A DNA stretch of 64,000 nt from NCBI GenBank assembly GCA_018292915.2, contig JACVVK020000390.1, positions 570,001 to 634,000 on the forward strand, given 5' to 3'. The translations under genes were made by a program, and so were the position numbers. The notes beneath the pieces were generated by a model, which saw nothing but the letters and a program-made list of their open reading frames with translations, did not search any database and was not told where the DNA came from. Shown here in pieces: positions 34,720-45,768 of this stretch. The stretch is from Batillaria attramentaria. Lineage: Eukaryota; Mollusca; Gastropoda; Batillariidae. Every line of letters starts with the position of its first letter. The first letter of the stretch is position 1.

Positions 34720-36400
34720 ACCTTCTGGGCGCTTCCAACTCCCGCGGCTATGAATACGACTCCCTCAGACGCCAGTTCAACTCCGTAAACCTGACGGTTT
34801 TCTGGATATTTCTGACTCTCCATCGACATACACACACAAGAGTCCCTATGACAGAAGTCCAACTCCCGCAAAGTGACGCGTTGAGAGGCGTTTACGCGTG
34901 TTCGATTTCCCATCGCTAAATGACTCCGTGAAACTAACGGCCTTTGGAGTTAGTCGTACAGAGGCTCGTACACCCACTGCACACCCAAAATGAATTCCTT
35001 GGAATCCAGTGCAACTCCCTGAACGTTTCCGCCTTTTAGAGGCCATAGAGTTCATCGAACAGAGGCGAGTACACGTGTTCGACACCCGCCGCTAAACAAA
35101 ATGAATAGGACTCCTTCCGTTACTCCCTATCTCCTGAAACTTACGGCCTTTGTGGGCGTCACGAAGTCAGGCGAATAAATGTTTTTGACTCCCATCGCTA
35201 TCGAATGTGAATGCCTCTGATCGCCAATACAACTCCCTAAATCTGACCAGTGTTGAGAGGTAGGGTTCATCAAATAGAGGCGAAAACACTTTCCGTAAGG
35301 TTTTAACTCCCACTGCTACACAAATATTACTCCCTCGGTTACAAATACAACTCCCTGGTACTGACAGCTCCTGTTCTTGCTGGTCTTTCAAGTTTCACAT
35401 CTGCCGAAACATACAGGCGAGTACAAGTTTTCGCCTCGCAACTCGTCTACACAAATATGACTCCCTCAAATACAACTCCCTGAAACTGACGGCTTTCGGT
35501 AGTCATGGAGTTGTTTTTGCTGATCATTCAAGCGTCAGATCTGCAGAGCCGCAGAGGCGAGTATATGTTTTCCGCTCCCATCGTTACACAAATATGACTC
35601 CCTCAGTAACAAATACAACTCCCTGGAACTGATGGCTTTTGGGAATCTGACCCCACCGGTCTTTCAAGCACCACATACTCGCCCACGCAGAGGCGAGGCC
35701 ATGTTTTCGACTCCCAACGCCACACAAACGTGACACATACAACTTGGTCTTTCAAGCGTCGTATCTGCGAGAGATCGATGCAGATCGCGATTTTCTTGCA
35801 CTGAACAGAGGCGAGAACACTTTTGAGAACTTTTCAACTCCCACCGCTTCAATGATGTGACTCCCTGAAACAGCCGGCTTCTTCCTGTACAAGGCGCTGG
35901 TCTTTCGACAGTCACATATGCGGAGATCGACCCAGATCGCAATTCATTGAGTCCGCCATCGAATAGACTACACTTTCGGGAAGTTTTCAACTCCCACCGC
36001 TATACAGATGTGGCCCCTCTGAACAGACGCCGGGCGTCTTCCTATACTAGCCGCTGATCTTTCAAGAGTCACATAATAATGCGGAGATCGACGAAGATCG
36101 CGATTTTCTGTCATCGAATACAGGCGAGTACACTTTCGAGAACTTTTCAACTCCCGCCGCTACACAGATATCACTCCCTGAAACAGGCGGCTTATTGGGG
36201 CCATAGAGTTGTACCAGTCGCTGGTCTTTCAGCCAAGCGTCACATTTGCGGAGACGAGCACACGTTTTTATTTATTTTTTTACTCCCGTTGCTACACAGA
36301 TATAACTCCCTCCGTCTGTACAACTCCCTGAAACTGACGACTTTCTGGGTCATGAAGTTGTACTTGTTGCTGGCGTTTCGAGCGTCACATCTGCGGAGAT
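34720..36400. repeat. Diverged tandem array, about 125-150 bp units
   Basis: AACTCCCTGAAACTGACGG, GGTCTTTCAAGCGTCACAT, CTGCGGAGAT, CAGAGGCGAGTACA and TTTTC(A/G)ACTCCCACCGCTACAC recur in order about a dozen times. The array ends about 20 bp before the stop codon side of receptor exon 4, so it probably forms part of the receptor 3' untranslated region. Confidence 0.75.
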
Positions 36401-36418
36401 GCAGACTGCATTTTCATG

Positions 36419-36547
36419 TCACGGTTTGCAGCGGAACATCTTCTTCAGTTCCGTGCGAAAGTTCTGGTTCATGAAGGCATAGATGAAAGGGTTGACGACA
36501 TTGTAGAAGAAGTACATGTAGAACACGATGACAGGCGCCTTGATGAT
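36419..36547 (-). CDS. GPCR coding exon 4 with stop codon
   Basis: Codes residues 385-426, TM7 with NPFIY, then FMNQNFRTELKKMFRCKP and TGA. The acceptor is TTTGCAG|ATCATC, phase 0. Confidence 0.94.
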   Translation of the reverse strand: MIKAPVIVFYMYFFYNVVNPFIYAFMNQNFRTELKKMFRCKP

Positions 36548-38709
36548 CTGCAAATACAGAGATAATAATAATAATAATAAATGGTATTTGTAGGACGCAT
36601 TTCTTTAAATAAAACTCAGTGCGCCTATCACTCACTCACACTCACGCACATTATACAACGAAAGACGGACATACACTGGTGGAACTGACTGGTTAAGCAG
36701 GAAATTACTGGAGTTAGTTATTTGTGGCCTCATGCCGCTCCAGCAACAAAGACAAACACGCGGCTGAGGAAATTACCGAAAGGCTTTACAAAAAAGGAAC
36801 GTTTTCAGATTTGTCTTGAAAAAAGACAGTGTGGGCGCAATTCTCAGATTTGCAGGCAGAGAGTTTCAAAAGGTTGGAGCGATAAAACTGAAAGACACAA
36901 CTTATAATTATTCGATGAAATCAAAAACACAACTTTAAGTTTGCTATACACAAATTTAGGTCTGCAATTACAAAAATACAGCTTATATTCGATGAAATCA
37001 GAAATACAAATTTAAGTCTGCCAATACAAAGATACAACTTACATTCGATGAAATCAAAAATACAAATTTAAGTCTGCAAATACAAATTATATTGAGATAC
37101 AGCTTATATTCGATGAAATCAGAAACACAAATTTAAGTCTGCCAATACAAAAATACAAGTTACATTCGATGAAAACCAGAAATACCAATTTAAGTCTTTA
37201 GTAAATTTTGGAAAGGACATGGACTTTAGTAATTTATGTATTCTGTTTTTAGTGTTTTGTACATATATAAACAGAAGACAAGAGAACAAGACATGTACAC
37301 ATGCATGCGCAAACGTGGTGAGATTAATATTAATAATAATAATAATAATGAGTATATATAGGCGCTTTACCCAATTTCATGAATCGGCTCAAAGCGCCGC
37401 GAACTGAACCAAACACGCACGCTCACGTGAACCACACGCATTCTCTCACACACTGGACATAAACACATTACAATCACGTGGTGCGAAGGGTCAGCTCAGC
37501 TATTTAAATTTCGGAATTTGGAATTGCATTTATTTTTCAAATTTGATGGGCTGAACATTTCCAAAGCAGAAGTGGAGGAAGTCGGAGTACCAGGAGAGAA
37601 CCCCAGACGATCGGCCCGAATGAACGGTGCCATATACGAGAAGGAAACATTCTTTGTCCCGAGTGGGACTCGAACCCCTGACCTCTCGCATTGGTGACAA
37701 GTCTCTTAGCCACTTGACCACCGACCGCCCGATCAAAGGTGAGTACATCATATATCATACCCCACTCATGCTCGTTATGGATTGACAGAGAGAAAGACAA
37801 AAACTTTCGTACTGAAATATTTCTTAGGGAAATGAAATGCTGTCAGTGACGATTACAGCTCGCATCTCCTCGCCGTCAGCGCGACTGCGTCCGAGAGTGT
37901 AATAATTTTTCCAGGCTATGTAAACATCGCGTCTTCTTTTTTGGGGAAGCATTTACATGTTACACAACGGTAATACCTTCCGGGGCATGTAGTAACAAAT
38001 TCCGCTAAATACAGTATAGAATTTTCAAATTTCCCCTTTTTTAATTTGTGTGCAGATTTTTTTTTGAAAAAATGGCAGTCTGGGACTGTTTGTTGGCTTT
38101 GTAAATAAGTTTCATGCCAGGTAACAGTAGGAACAGTGAGAAATGTTCCTGGCATTTGGACTATTTGTATTCATGCGCGATCGGCACAAGATCTAGCAGC
38201 CGACAGAGGAATGAGGGGGTGATAATTATACACAATGCCCACCCACCGCAAAAAGCACCCCCGTCCCTCCCCCATGCTGTAGTTCTCTTTAAGTTTTTTT
38301 TTTTCTCCAGCTTAATAATGAATGAAATTTTCTAATGTGTATTTCGTTCAAAGTTATATGGCAGTGACTAATCAGCCTAACCTCCTCTCTATCTATCGGT
38401 TTTACTATGTCTGTATCAACCGTCGCGCACCCTGCGTTCTGCTAGCGAAAAAATTCTCAAAAGTCTGCAGCGTAACATGAAAACTGCGGGAGAGCGCTCG
38501 ATCACCTTCTTGGCCCCGACTGTCTGGAACTCCTTGCCAGTCGAACTCCGCCTTCAGCCCTCACTGTCCCTCTTTAAATCCCATCTGAAGACCTTTCTCC
38601 TCCGTCAAGCTTTTGATAGTTAACTTCTGCTGAGTCTGTTTGTGTATACCATGAGTCGTTTGATGTCGCTGCATCTGCCAGATTGGATGTTAAAGTGGGT
38701 GCAAATAGT

Positions 38710-38750
<41 letters not shown>

Positions 38751-40215
38751 TGTGTGTCAGTGTGTAAAGCGCAGCGAGTCCTCGGCACTTAGAGAGCAGC
38801 GCTCTATAAAAACTATAATATTATTATTTTTCTTGTTAACCAGTATAAACGTACCCCGAGTGCGATCAGCCACGCCGGCAGAAAGGAGAAAATGAAGACG
38901 AGTGTGACCACGAAAAGCATCAGCGCCGTTTTCATGTTGGCCATACGCATACGGTCGATCCGCGTACGGCTGACCGGCGCTCGATTGTTCGACACCCCGT
39001 GAGAGGGCGCCACGGACTCTTCCCCGCCTCCTCCCCCGGCCGTGGTGACGTCGTCAGGGCGGATCTTAGTCTCCTCGCCGTTGATGTGGCTGAGCTCCAA
39101 GGCAGCTGTGACCTCGGAAGGCTCCCCGTTGGCCACGCCGGGGGAGTCCCAGATGAAGCAGCAGGTCGTGCTACGGATCCTGAGCGTCCGCCTGCGCTGG
39201 GTGACGACGGAGTGGTAGATGAGCGTGTACAGCACCAGCACCACGATGCAGCTGAGCAGGAAGAAGCCGGAGTAGATTCTCCGGAACGTCTGGAAGAAGG
39301 TGTCATTTATCAGGTCGCTGTTGACGTTGCACTGGCCCTTGACCTCAGCCCACACCTCAACCATGGTTCTGTTCTCCGCGCCCCCCACCTCCACGCTGAA
39401 GTTGGCCGAAATGTCCGTCACGCCCAGGCCAACGCCCAGGCCATGGGTGCCGTTGTGAATGTTCTTTGCGATGAACGTCCTTTTCGTGCTCCAGATGCTG
39501 TAGTGGGCGCAGATGATACCTCCGATGCAGAAGATGAAGACGGCAAGGCAGGCGATGATGATCTTGGCGCGCCGCTCCGTCATCCAGTGGAGGAAGGGAT
39601 GACAGATGCAGAGGAAGCGATCCACGGCGATGACGGCTATCACCAGCGCCGAGAACGGGACGGTGGTGGTGATGAGGAAGTGGTAGAACTTGCAGAAGAA
39701 ATCCACCTGAAAGCAGAAGAGACAAGGGTTAAATTCATAGGTGTCTGAGTCATGCAGTTGGCGAAAATAATCTGTACCGTTGGATATGCCTCTCCGTGCT
39801 GACGTATGGGAGGTAGGGCAAAACCAACCACCCAACCACCCACCCACCCAACAACCACCCACCCACCCACTTACCAACCAACCAACCAACCAACCAACCA
39901 ACCAACCAACCAACCAACCAACCAACCAACCAAAAGAATAAGAACGTCTTCCATACACTGAAATAGACTCAGGCCTGCGGAAAGTCATGCGCTGTTGAGT
40001 GCGCAGTACCCAGGGCACCTCACGTTTGAGTTAGATTTTTCGGGCTGGGTTTTGAACCGTCTCTAGAAACAGCAATGTGCCTCCCCCCCCCCCCCCAAAA
40101 AAAAAAAAAAAAAAGAAAAAGAAAAAAAGAAGAAGATTTTTCCACGTTGTTGTAGGCCAGACAAATTCATAGAGGCTGTGAAGATTGACAGACAACCAGA
40201 AGAAGGAAGGAAGGA

Positions 40216-40281
<66 letters not shown>

Positions 40282-40514
40282 CACCTTGAGATAGAAATCC
40301 AGCAATTCTGTCGTGATGGTGAAGGGAATAGTGATGAGACATGTGATAAAATCCGTACCGGCCAGAGCTAGTATGAAGATAGTGGACGTCAATTTCTGAA
40401 AACAACACAATGAACATTAAATACTTGGTTCGGCAAGCACGCTCGCACGCACGCACGCACCCTTCCCACACAAGGACACAAGCACGATCACACTCGCATT
40501 CTCTCTCTCTCTCA

Positions 40515-40609
<95 letters not shown>

Positions 40610-40708
40610 ACAAGCAGAGAGAGAGAGAGAGAGAAATAATTGAAATGAAAATAACTTTATTTGGAATCGGTGGCAGTTTTGGTCTTGTGGCCAGTTTTAA
40701 AACTTACC

Positions 40709-40787
<79 letters not shown>

Positions 40788-41146
40788 CGTACTGGTTTTT
40801 AATATTTGTGTCATTAGGCAGGAAAAAAGTTCTCCTGTTCAGGAAAACAGTATTTCTGAATGAAAAACAAAACAAAACGTAAGACCTATTATGCGTGTTC
40901 GCCTCCCTCATTTTTTCCTTGAAAAATAGTTTCATTTCATTCTTCATGAAAACTCACCTGTTTTTTCAAGTTAGAGAAGACATAGAAAGCAATGGCGTTG
41001 CCAACGGTTCCTGTGACGGAAAACACGGACAGGATCGCCACAAGTGGATACAGCTGCTCGGGCGACAACGGCTCATGAGCGTCATTCTCGGACCCAGTTT
41101 GGTTGACGTCAAGGTCGTTGCCAGGGGCATCCGTGTTCGTCTCCAT
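36419..41146 (-). CDS. Class A (rhodopsin-like) G-protein-coupled receptor, orphan, 4 coding exons
   Basis: The spliced product (41146-40958, 40395-40285, 39706-38855, 36547-36419) is 426 residues and complete. TM1 is about 31-57 with N50. TM2 is about 66-95 with D78. TM3 starts at C105 and ends in DRF (129-131). TM4 is about 147-171. TM5 is about 241-266. TM6 precedes FSFLPAWLIALG, which ends at 384. TM7 carries NPFIY at 403-407, followed by helix 8 with C424. C226 can pair with C105. The N-terminus has an N-glycosylation site at N15, and the long second extracellular loop has more near 185, 202, 212 and 234. The third cytoplasmic loop is about 85 residues. It should sit in the plasma membrane and couple to G proteins. 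DRF for DRY and the lack of an aminergic TM3 aspartate signature leave the ligand open; a peptide or lineage-specific receptor is plausible. The ATG has a near-ideal context (GTCGCCATGG). Confidence 0.93.
37328..37731 (-). mobile_element. SINE-B, full length, in GPCR intron 3
   Basis: On the minus strand it starts with GGCGGTCGGTGGTC, box A-like TGGCTAAGAGACTTG and box B-like GGGTTCGAGTCCC, and ends with GCGCTTTGAGCCGATTCATG and an (ATT)n tail. It lies in the sense direction of the receptor gene. Confidence 0.9.
38400..38825 (+). mobile_element. LINE 3' end, copy 2, in GPCR intron 3
   Basis: An open frame at 38477-38623 encodes SITFLAPTVWNSLPVELRLQ and LFKSHLKTFLLRQAFDS before a stop, the C-terminal end of a CR1/L2/Jockey-type reverse transcriptase ORF. 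The 3' UTR holds a GA run, GCGCAGCGAGTCCTCGG and GCGCTCTATAAAA, and ends in an ATT-rich tail. It belongs to the same family as 19317-19690 and is antisense to the receptor. Confidence 0.82.
38855..39706 (-). CDS. GPCR coding exon 3
   Basis: Codes residues 101-384, TM3 to TM6. The acceptor is TTTCAG|GTGGAT and the donor CTCGGG|GTACGTT. The open frame continues into intron 2 as a WLVGWLVG repeat from the (CCAA)n microsatellite; that part is not coding. Confidence 0.94.
39840..39932. repeat. (CACC)n and (CCAA)n microsatellite in GPCR intron 2
   Basis: ACCC/CACC words pass into a (CCAA)n run of about 60 bp. Just to the right, at 40083-40115, C and A runs occur. Confidence 0.92.
40218..40280. repeat. 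(GA)n microsatellite at the GPCR exon 2 donor
   Basis: The GA run stops only 5 bp from the exon 2 boundary, so on the transcript the donor GTGGGT leads straight into (CU)n. Confidence 0.93.
40285..40395 (-). CDS. GPCR coding exon 2
   Basis: Codes residues 64-100, all of TM2 (ILALAGTDFITCLITIPFTI). The acceptor is TTTTCAG|AAATTG and the donor CTCAAG|GTGGGTC, which runs straight into a (CT)n microsatellite on the coding strand. The relic at 28535 is a copy of this exon. Confidence 0.93.
40514..40628. repeat. (CA)n microsatellite with a short (GA)n, GPCR intron 1
   Basis: CTCTCT then a CA run of about 97 bp, ending in a short GA run. Confidence 0.93.
40712..40786. repeat. (GA)n microsatellite in GPCR intron 1
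   Basis: GA run of about 75 bp. It is preceded by ordinary sequence with no SINE-C core. Confidence 0.93.
40958..41146 (-). CDS. GPCR coding exon 1
   Basis: Codes residues 1-63: a polar N-terminus, then TM1 with the GTVGN motif. The donor is AAACAG|GTGAGTT, phase 0. An acceptor-like site (CTCTGTTGCAG) at about 41229 suggests that a 5' untranslated exon lies upstream. Confidence 0.92.
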
Positions 41147-41349
41147 GGCGACGTTAGTACGGGATCGGACGATCGTCCGCAAGGTCAGCACAAGGTGATG
41201 GTGGTACGGCTTCCTTCTTGGAGAGACCTGCAACAGAGAGGAGGGTGGCATATATGAGGTGACGTCATGGCATGATGGCTGTGTCATAGCTGTATGACAC
41301 GAATCCTTTTTGAACTTTCCCCAAGAAGATGATCAGCTTTTGTCCTGAA

Positions 41350-41477
41350 CAGGGTGGTTGGGGAGGGAGTTTAACGTCTTTTTTTTTTTTTTTTTGGGGG
41401 GGGGGGGGGTGATATCAAAGACAGGGCAACAGAAAAGGCCAGCACAAATACAAAAGTGGCCCCAGCCGGGATTCGAA
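41350..41477 (-). mobile_element. SINE-A, 5'-truncated and expanded
   Basis: GAGTTTAACGTC, then a T/G run replacing the usual TTCCACCACAT, GATATCAAAGACAGGGCAAC, and box B GGGATTCGAAC. It lacks the box A end. Confidence 0.75.
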
Positions 41478-41557
41478 CTATCCTGAAGGAAATCGAACTG
41501 GCATCACGAATGGTAATGAACAGACCTCTCATTATACCCTGGATTCTAAATACAATT

Positions 41558-42053
41558 AAAGAAGAAGAAGAAGAAGAACAGCAACAACAACAAGAAAACA
41601 CCTCCGCCCCCAAAACAAAAACAAACAAAAAAACAAAACAAAAACAAAACAAAAAACCCCAAACCAAAGCCAAAACAACAAAAACACAAGAGCAAAAAAA
41701 AACAACAACAACAACAAACAACAATAACAAACAAAACCCAAACCAAACCAAACCAAACCAAAACAACAACAACCCCCCCCCCAAAAAAAAAAAAAAAAAT
41801 CAAAACAAAACACAAAACAAAACAACAAACAAAAACAAAACAAACCCCCCCCAAAAAACCAAAAAAACACAAAACAAACAAAACAAAACAAACAACAACA
41901 ACAACAACAAAAAACCCCAACGAAACCAAAACAACCCCCCCCCAAAAAAAATACAACAACCCCCCCCAAAAAAAACAAACAAACAAACAACCCCCCCCCC
42001 AAAAAAAAAAAAAAACAACCAAAAAACAAAAACAAACAAACAAACAAACAAAC
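41558..42053. repeat. A/C-only tract, about 490 bp
   Basis: Short GAAGAAGAA and CAACAACAA words, then almost 500 bp of A and C on the plus strand, with several runs of 7-10 C followed by A runs. The long lysine/asparagine/threonine and phenylalanine/cysteine/glycine frames here are artefacts. Confidence 0.85.
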
Positions 42054-43344
42054 CTATTTACGACTCACAGATGTCGTAAAACAAAAACACTGCAGTCGAA
42101 TCTGAGTTGGGCACCGCCATTGACCAACGCATTAAACGTTACCGGTGTCCATCCCAGCATGTACACAAGTTTAAAGTCCACCTGCCATAACATAGCTACT
42201 AGCTACTAGCTACGACCTCCAGCTCAGCGCGTCGTCCACGATTGCAGCCTTAATGCAGGGTACATCAATACCGCGATGAGCATGTGTAGTCAACAAACAC
42301 GCACAGGTTTTTATGGCCGTAAACTGATAGGAAACATCTGTGCTTTTTTACAAGCGTAACTCAGCCTTACAAACAGGTACGCAACTAAGACAAGGCTATA
42401 GCCGCGCTGAAACAGTGCCGTCCGTTGACACATTCAGTTAAACGATTCAGCAGGTCACTCGAGTCATTCGACAGGTCGTTGTCTGCTGTTTGTACGACGA
42501 GCAATATAAAGTTGACTCAGTATGACCGGTCTCCTATTTCGTCGCTCAGTCCTTGAGGCACCAGTTGCAGTGGACGCTTATTAATTGCTTGCTTTCGACG
42601 GAAGGACAACGGTTCCACCTACACTTCAATTGCGATGACGTTGTGTTCCAGCGTATTACTGACCGTAAAACATTGAGTTTCTAGAACTAGACTTGTGTGA
42701 ACTGGCTGTGGAAATGGCTGATTGAAAAGGTGGAAATGCCGGGGGACCAGTATCACTTCTGATCAAACATTCAAACTGAAGCAAAGAACTTTCTGAAATG
42801 CTGCGGCTCAGAGACACTTAGTTGTAAGCTGCAACAAATTAAAAATGCTTCGACGAAAACCACTTTGTAGCCACTGGCTCCTGGTGAAAATGGGCACTTC
42901 CAGCGCTACCCATCAATCGTACTACGTAATGCTGATACTACGATCTTTAAACACTACGTATCAATAGTCCTACGCCACAGTGCGCCAGCACTACGTCTCG
43001 ATAGACTTCTAATTGTTCAAGTTACCTGGGATACGTCTTGGACCGCAAGATACTGGACACTGTATTCATTCCACCGATAACACAGTCAAATAATTGCGGT
43101 GTCTTTCTACCGCCTGCGTGTCACAGCTGCGTCACCTCAGCCAAGGCAAGGCCGAAGGGTGTTGTGACGAGGTCGCCACAGCCGAAACACCTGTGCACAT
43201 GTACACACTGACCATAACACAAATTGGACCCCTATTCAGGGGACCAACATCACATTTTCCTTTGCTGAGCGTAATGACACAAAGCGCGGGGGTGGGGGGT
43301 GGGGGTGGCAGGTGGGGGAGGGGTGTGTGTGTGTGTGTGTCCAT

Positions 43345-43441
43345 ATTTTGTTGGTATGAGTGCTGGAGTACGCGTATTGAGTCACTTTGTGAGAATTTTG
43401 CGCTATATAAGTACAATTTATTATTACTATTATTATTATTT
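43345..43441 (+). mobile_element. LINE- or SINE-type 3' tail
   Basis: TTTTGCGCTATATAAGTACA followed by (ATT)n is the usual kind of 3' end of L2/CR1-like elements. It abuts a SINE-A fragment on the right. Confidence 0.5.
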
Positions 43442-43534
43442 GGGGATTTTACGTGCTTTCCCGCCATATACGGGTGATATCAAAGACGGGGCAACGATGA
43501 AAAAGCCAACACAAATATTTGGCCCCAGCCCGGT
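43442..43534 (-). mobile_element. SINE-A fragment
   Basis: GGGGATTTTACGTGC, CCATATACGGGTGATATC, GACGGGGCAACGATG and TTTGGCCCCAGCC are present. Both ends are missing. Confidence 0.75.
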
Positions 43535-43646
43535 AAGGACACAAATTGCGCATGGGGTCAAGTTTGGTGTTTGTTTGAAGGCCCCTGTTTGGCCTGTGTG
43601 CTAGTTTGTAGTGACTTTTGTTGTCACGAAAAAGCGTAATTTTAGT

Positions 43647-44188
43647 CATTGTTTGTAGGGCAAGGTGCATGCCAGGGCCGGGGTAGGCAGAGGAGGCAAT
43701 CTGGCAGTGAATCTGGGACTTTTTGCGCACAAGAGGCAAAGTTGACGTGAATGGATTTGGGCGAGTGAGTGAGTGAGTTTTTGAGGCTTAAAGCCGCGCA
43801 GTCCACAAAGACTAACTCGCGGCTAAGTATGTCCACTACGTGAAAAAAACCCCACCTAACCAACAAAAAAAAAAAAAAAAAGAAAAAAAAAGGAGAAAAA
43901 GAAAAGAAAAGAAGTAATGTTGGGCAACTGATGCAAACTGATCTACGGGGCGGATTTGGGCGAATTGGCCTTCTGGCCTAATCAGAAAGTAGACGCAATA
44001 CTCCAGTGAGGCCTTAGTTGAAAGCAGACGTTCAATTTTTTTTTTTACTCATGTCAGGTACGTACCCTTGAATGGTCTGTGCATGGTAATTTTTGTTTCT
44101 AGATTGAAGCCTTTTTAGAGGTGACTATGATGCCTGAGGCTAATAGGGAATGCTTACTGCATTTTTAAGGCTTCGTGCTTTTGTATTC
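43647..44188 (+). mobile_element. Dispersed repeat G, copy 2, split by SINE-C
   Basis: Matches the reverse complement of 16170-16510 on both sides of the inserted SINE-C at 43765-43952. The matched ends give the boundaries of the older element. Confidence 0.75.
43765..43952 (+). mobile_element. SINE-C, full length with target duplication
   Basis: Bounded by the 12-bp direct repeat GGATTTGGGCGA at 43753-43764 and 43953-43964. This defines SINE-C as about 188 bp, running from a (GTGA)n end through CTTAAAGCCGCGC and ACTAACTCGCGGCTAAGT, an A-rich middle, to GATCTACGGGGC. It inserted into repeat G. Confidence 0.9.
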
Positions 44189-44506
44189 TCTGACCTGCAC
44201 AGTAACTGCGAGAGGCATGCTATGCGACGCCTCTCTTTGAGGGTTTCCTCTTAGTTTCCCACATCCCAACCTCTCTTTCCTATCATTTTTTCCCCTGTGC
44301 TGGGATCTCAGATCTGTAATGCGAACACAGTCTCCTCCCTTGCAGCGTCCAAGTCTCGATTTCGTCCCCTTGAATCTTTCTTTGCGCTGCGGCAGTCACT
44401 ACTTGCATTTAAAAAAAAAAATCCTGATCGTAGCGTTAAACGTCGTAGTGCTGTTGACACGTAGTGCTATCCGGTGATATGCAGTGCCGTCGATAAGCCG
44501 GCTTAA

Positions 44507-44930
44507 AGGTCTGCAATCTCAGCAAAAAGCCGCAAACACTTGGTTTTTTTTTTTTTTTTTTTTAAACCGCGACTCCTTCGACTGTGCATAATCCAGGCAA
44601 CTCTGTCACAGTTGCAGACTTTTCAGCGCTTCGGAGACCCTTATAAAACCAGAACGCTAGTTTTTTCCGTGACATCATTGTGCTTTTGGTAAGTGAGCGA
44701 GACACGTCGCTACAGTGTCTAACGGGCATTGAGTGCTGCACGATCTTTCTCGCTCAGTATAAACACGCAAACTGAGCTGTGAACTGAAATCAGGCTGCCC
44801 TTGGCTTTTATAGGGGGTTTCGGGGACGCTGAAAACTCTGTAACCGTGACAGAGTTGACTGTGCATTTTGCACAGTCGGGTAGCTCTTTAAAACACAGAG
44901 TTTGTGGCTTTTTCTTGAGATTGCAGACCT
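44507..44930. mobile_element. MITE with TTAA flanks and long inverted repeats, 424 bp
   Basis: Left end AGGTCTGCAATCTCA; right end TGAGATTGCAGACCT. TTAA lies at 44503-44506 and 44931-44934. Imperfect inverted similarity continues inward for well over 100 bp (AACTCTGTCACAG near 44599; CTGTAACCGTGACAGAGTT near 44839). TTAA is the target of piggyBac, but TAA-type PIF/Harbinger cannot be excluded. There is no transposase. Confidence 0.75.
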
Positions 44931-45437
44931 TTAACCGTTAAACACAGCTTGCGGCGCGATCAAAAGCGCGGGGTCAGCGTGGCAACAGCAGAGGTGTGTA
45001 GTCCATCACGTCACCGTGACAGCATGAATGCACAGGGACTGCATAAAAACACCGGACCGCAGTTGGAAAGAAATAAGTCCACGTCGCCTCGAACAATAGC
45101 GTCGCGAGCGGGGAAACCCAACGAAGCGTGAAAAACAGATACACACCCCTGCTGTCGAACACAGCTGGGGGTGAAGATGAATTTTAATTATTTCACGGGG
45201 TTCGTGTAAGCAGATCAATGGATTAATACCAGCTAGGTAAACGTCATAAATCTTTTCTGTTCGGATGAAAGCCGGCGTCCGGTACATAACTATATAAAGA
45301 TTAATAAGACCCCCAAGCTGTTTCTATTTGGGCTTGGCTGGCGTGCAGTTTCCTTCAAATTTACGAGAGATGCAGATGGTGACGAACGCTCATCACTCCG
45401 ATTGTATGGTAGACGATAATAATTATTATGACAGGGA

Positions 45438-45527
45438 AGGGGGGGGTGGGGGTGGGGGGGTGTTTTAAGGGTTTAACGTCATCATCCACCACGCACAGGT
45501 GATTTCAAAGACGGGGCAACGAGAAAA
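45438..45527 (-). mobile_element. SINE-A fragment joined to a SINE-B head
   Basis: GGGTTTAACGTCATC, CCACCACGCACAGGTG and GACGGGGCAACGAG stop abruptly at GGGCGGTCGGTGGCCTAGTG (45528-45547), the 5' head of SINE-B in the opposite orientation. Confidence 0.65.
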
Positions 45528-45592
45528 CAGGGCGGTCGGTGGCCTAGTGAAAACCATACTTTTGCTTCTGCGTTTTTGTTATGGACGCGAGT

Positions 45593-45593
<1 letters not shown>

Positions 45594-45656
<63 letters not shown>
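45594..45656. repeat. (TA)n microsatellite at the left edge of the 1.1-kb duplication
   Basis: TA run of about 63 bp with one AATATA break. Confidence 0.93.
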
Positions 45657-45661
<5 letters not shown>

Positions 45662-45768
45662 CCACTCTACCACTATTACAAGTCATGGTATAAAATCCAT
45701 ATTTCACCACATGTGGTATAAAGATTGTACCCATGACAACCACGCGTGAATTTTATGGCTGTACCTAA

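Larger units (their letters stand above)
28604..36418. other. Region between the receptor relic and the receptor 3' end; no coding exon recognised
   Basis: Beyond the listed repeats and promoter-like segment I see no gene. The stretch 30900-32430 in particular shows neither repeats nor coding similarity that I can recognise. Part of the right end is probably the receptor 3' untranslated region. Confidence 0.45.

Noticed and set aside
38813..40018. A 401-residue open frame on the minus strand read as one exon
   Set aside because: Only residues matching 39706-38855 are receptor. The upstream part is a WLVG repeat from the (CCAA)n microsatellite in intron 2, and the downstream part runs past the donor.
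41456..42079. Lys/Asn/Gln-rich open frames of up to about 330 residues in A/C tracts (also 17443-18045 and 53625-54614)
   Set aside because: The tracts contain no T or G, so stop codons cannot occur; composition alone explains the frame length.
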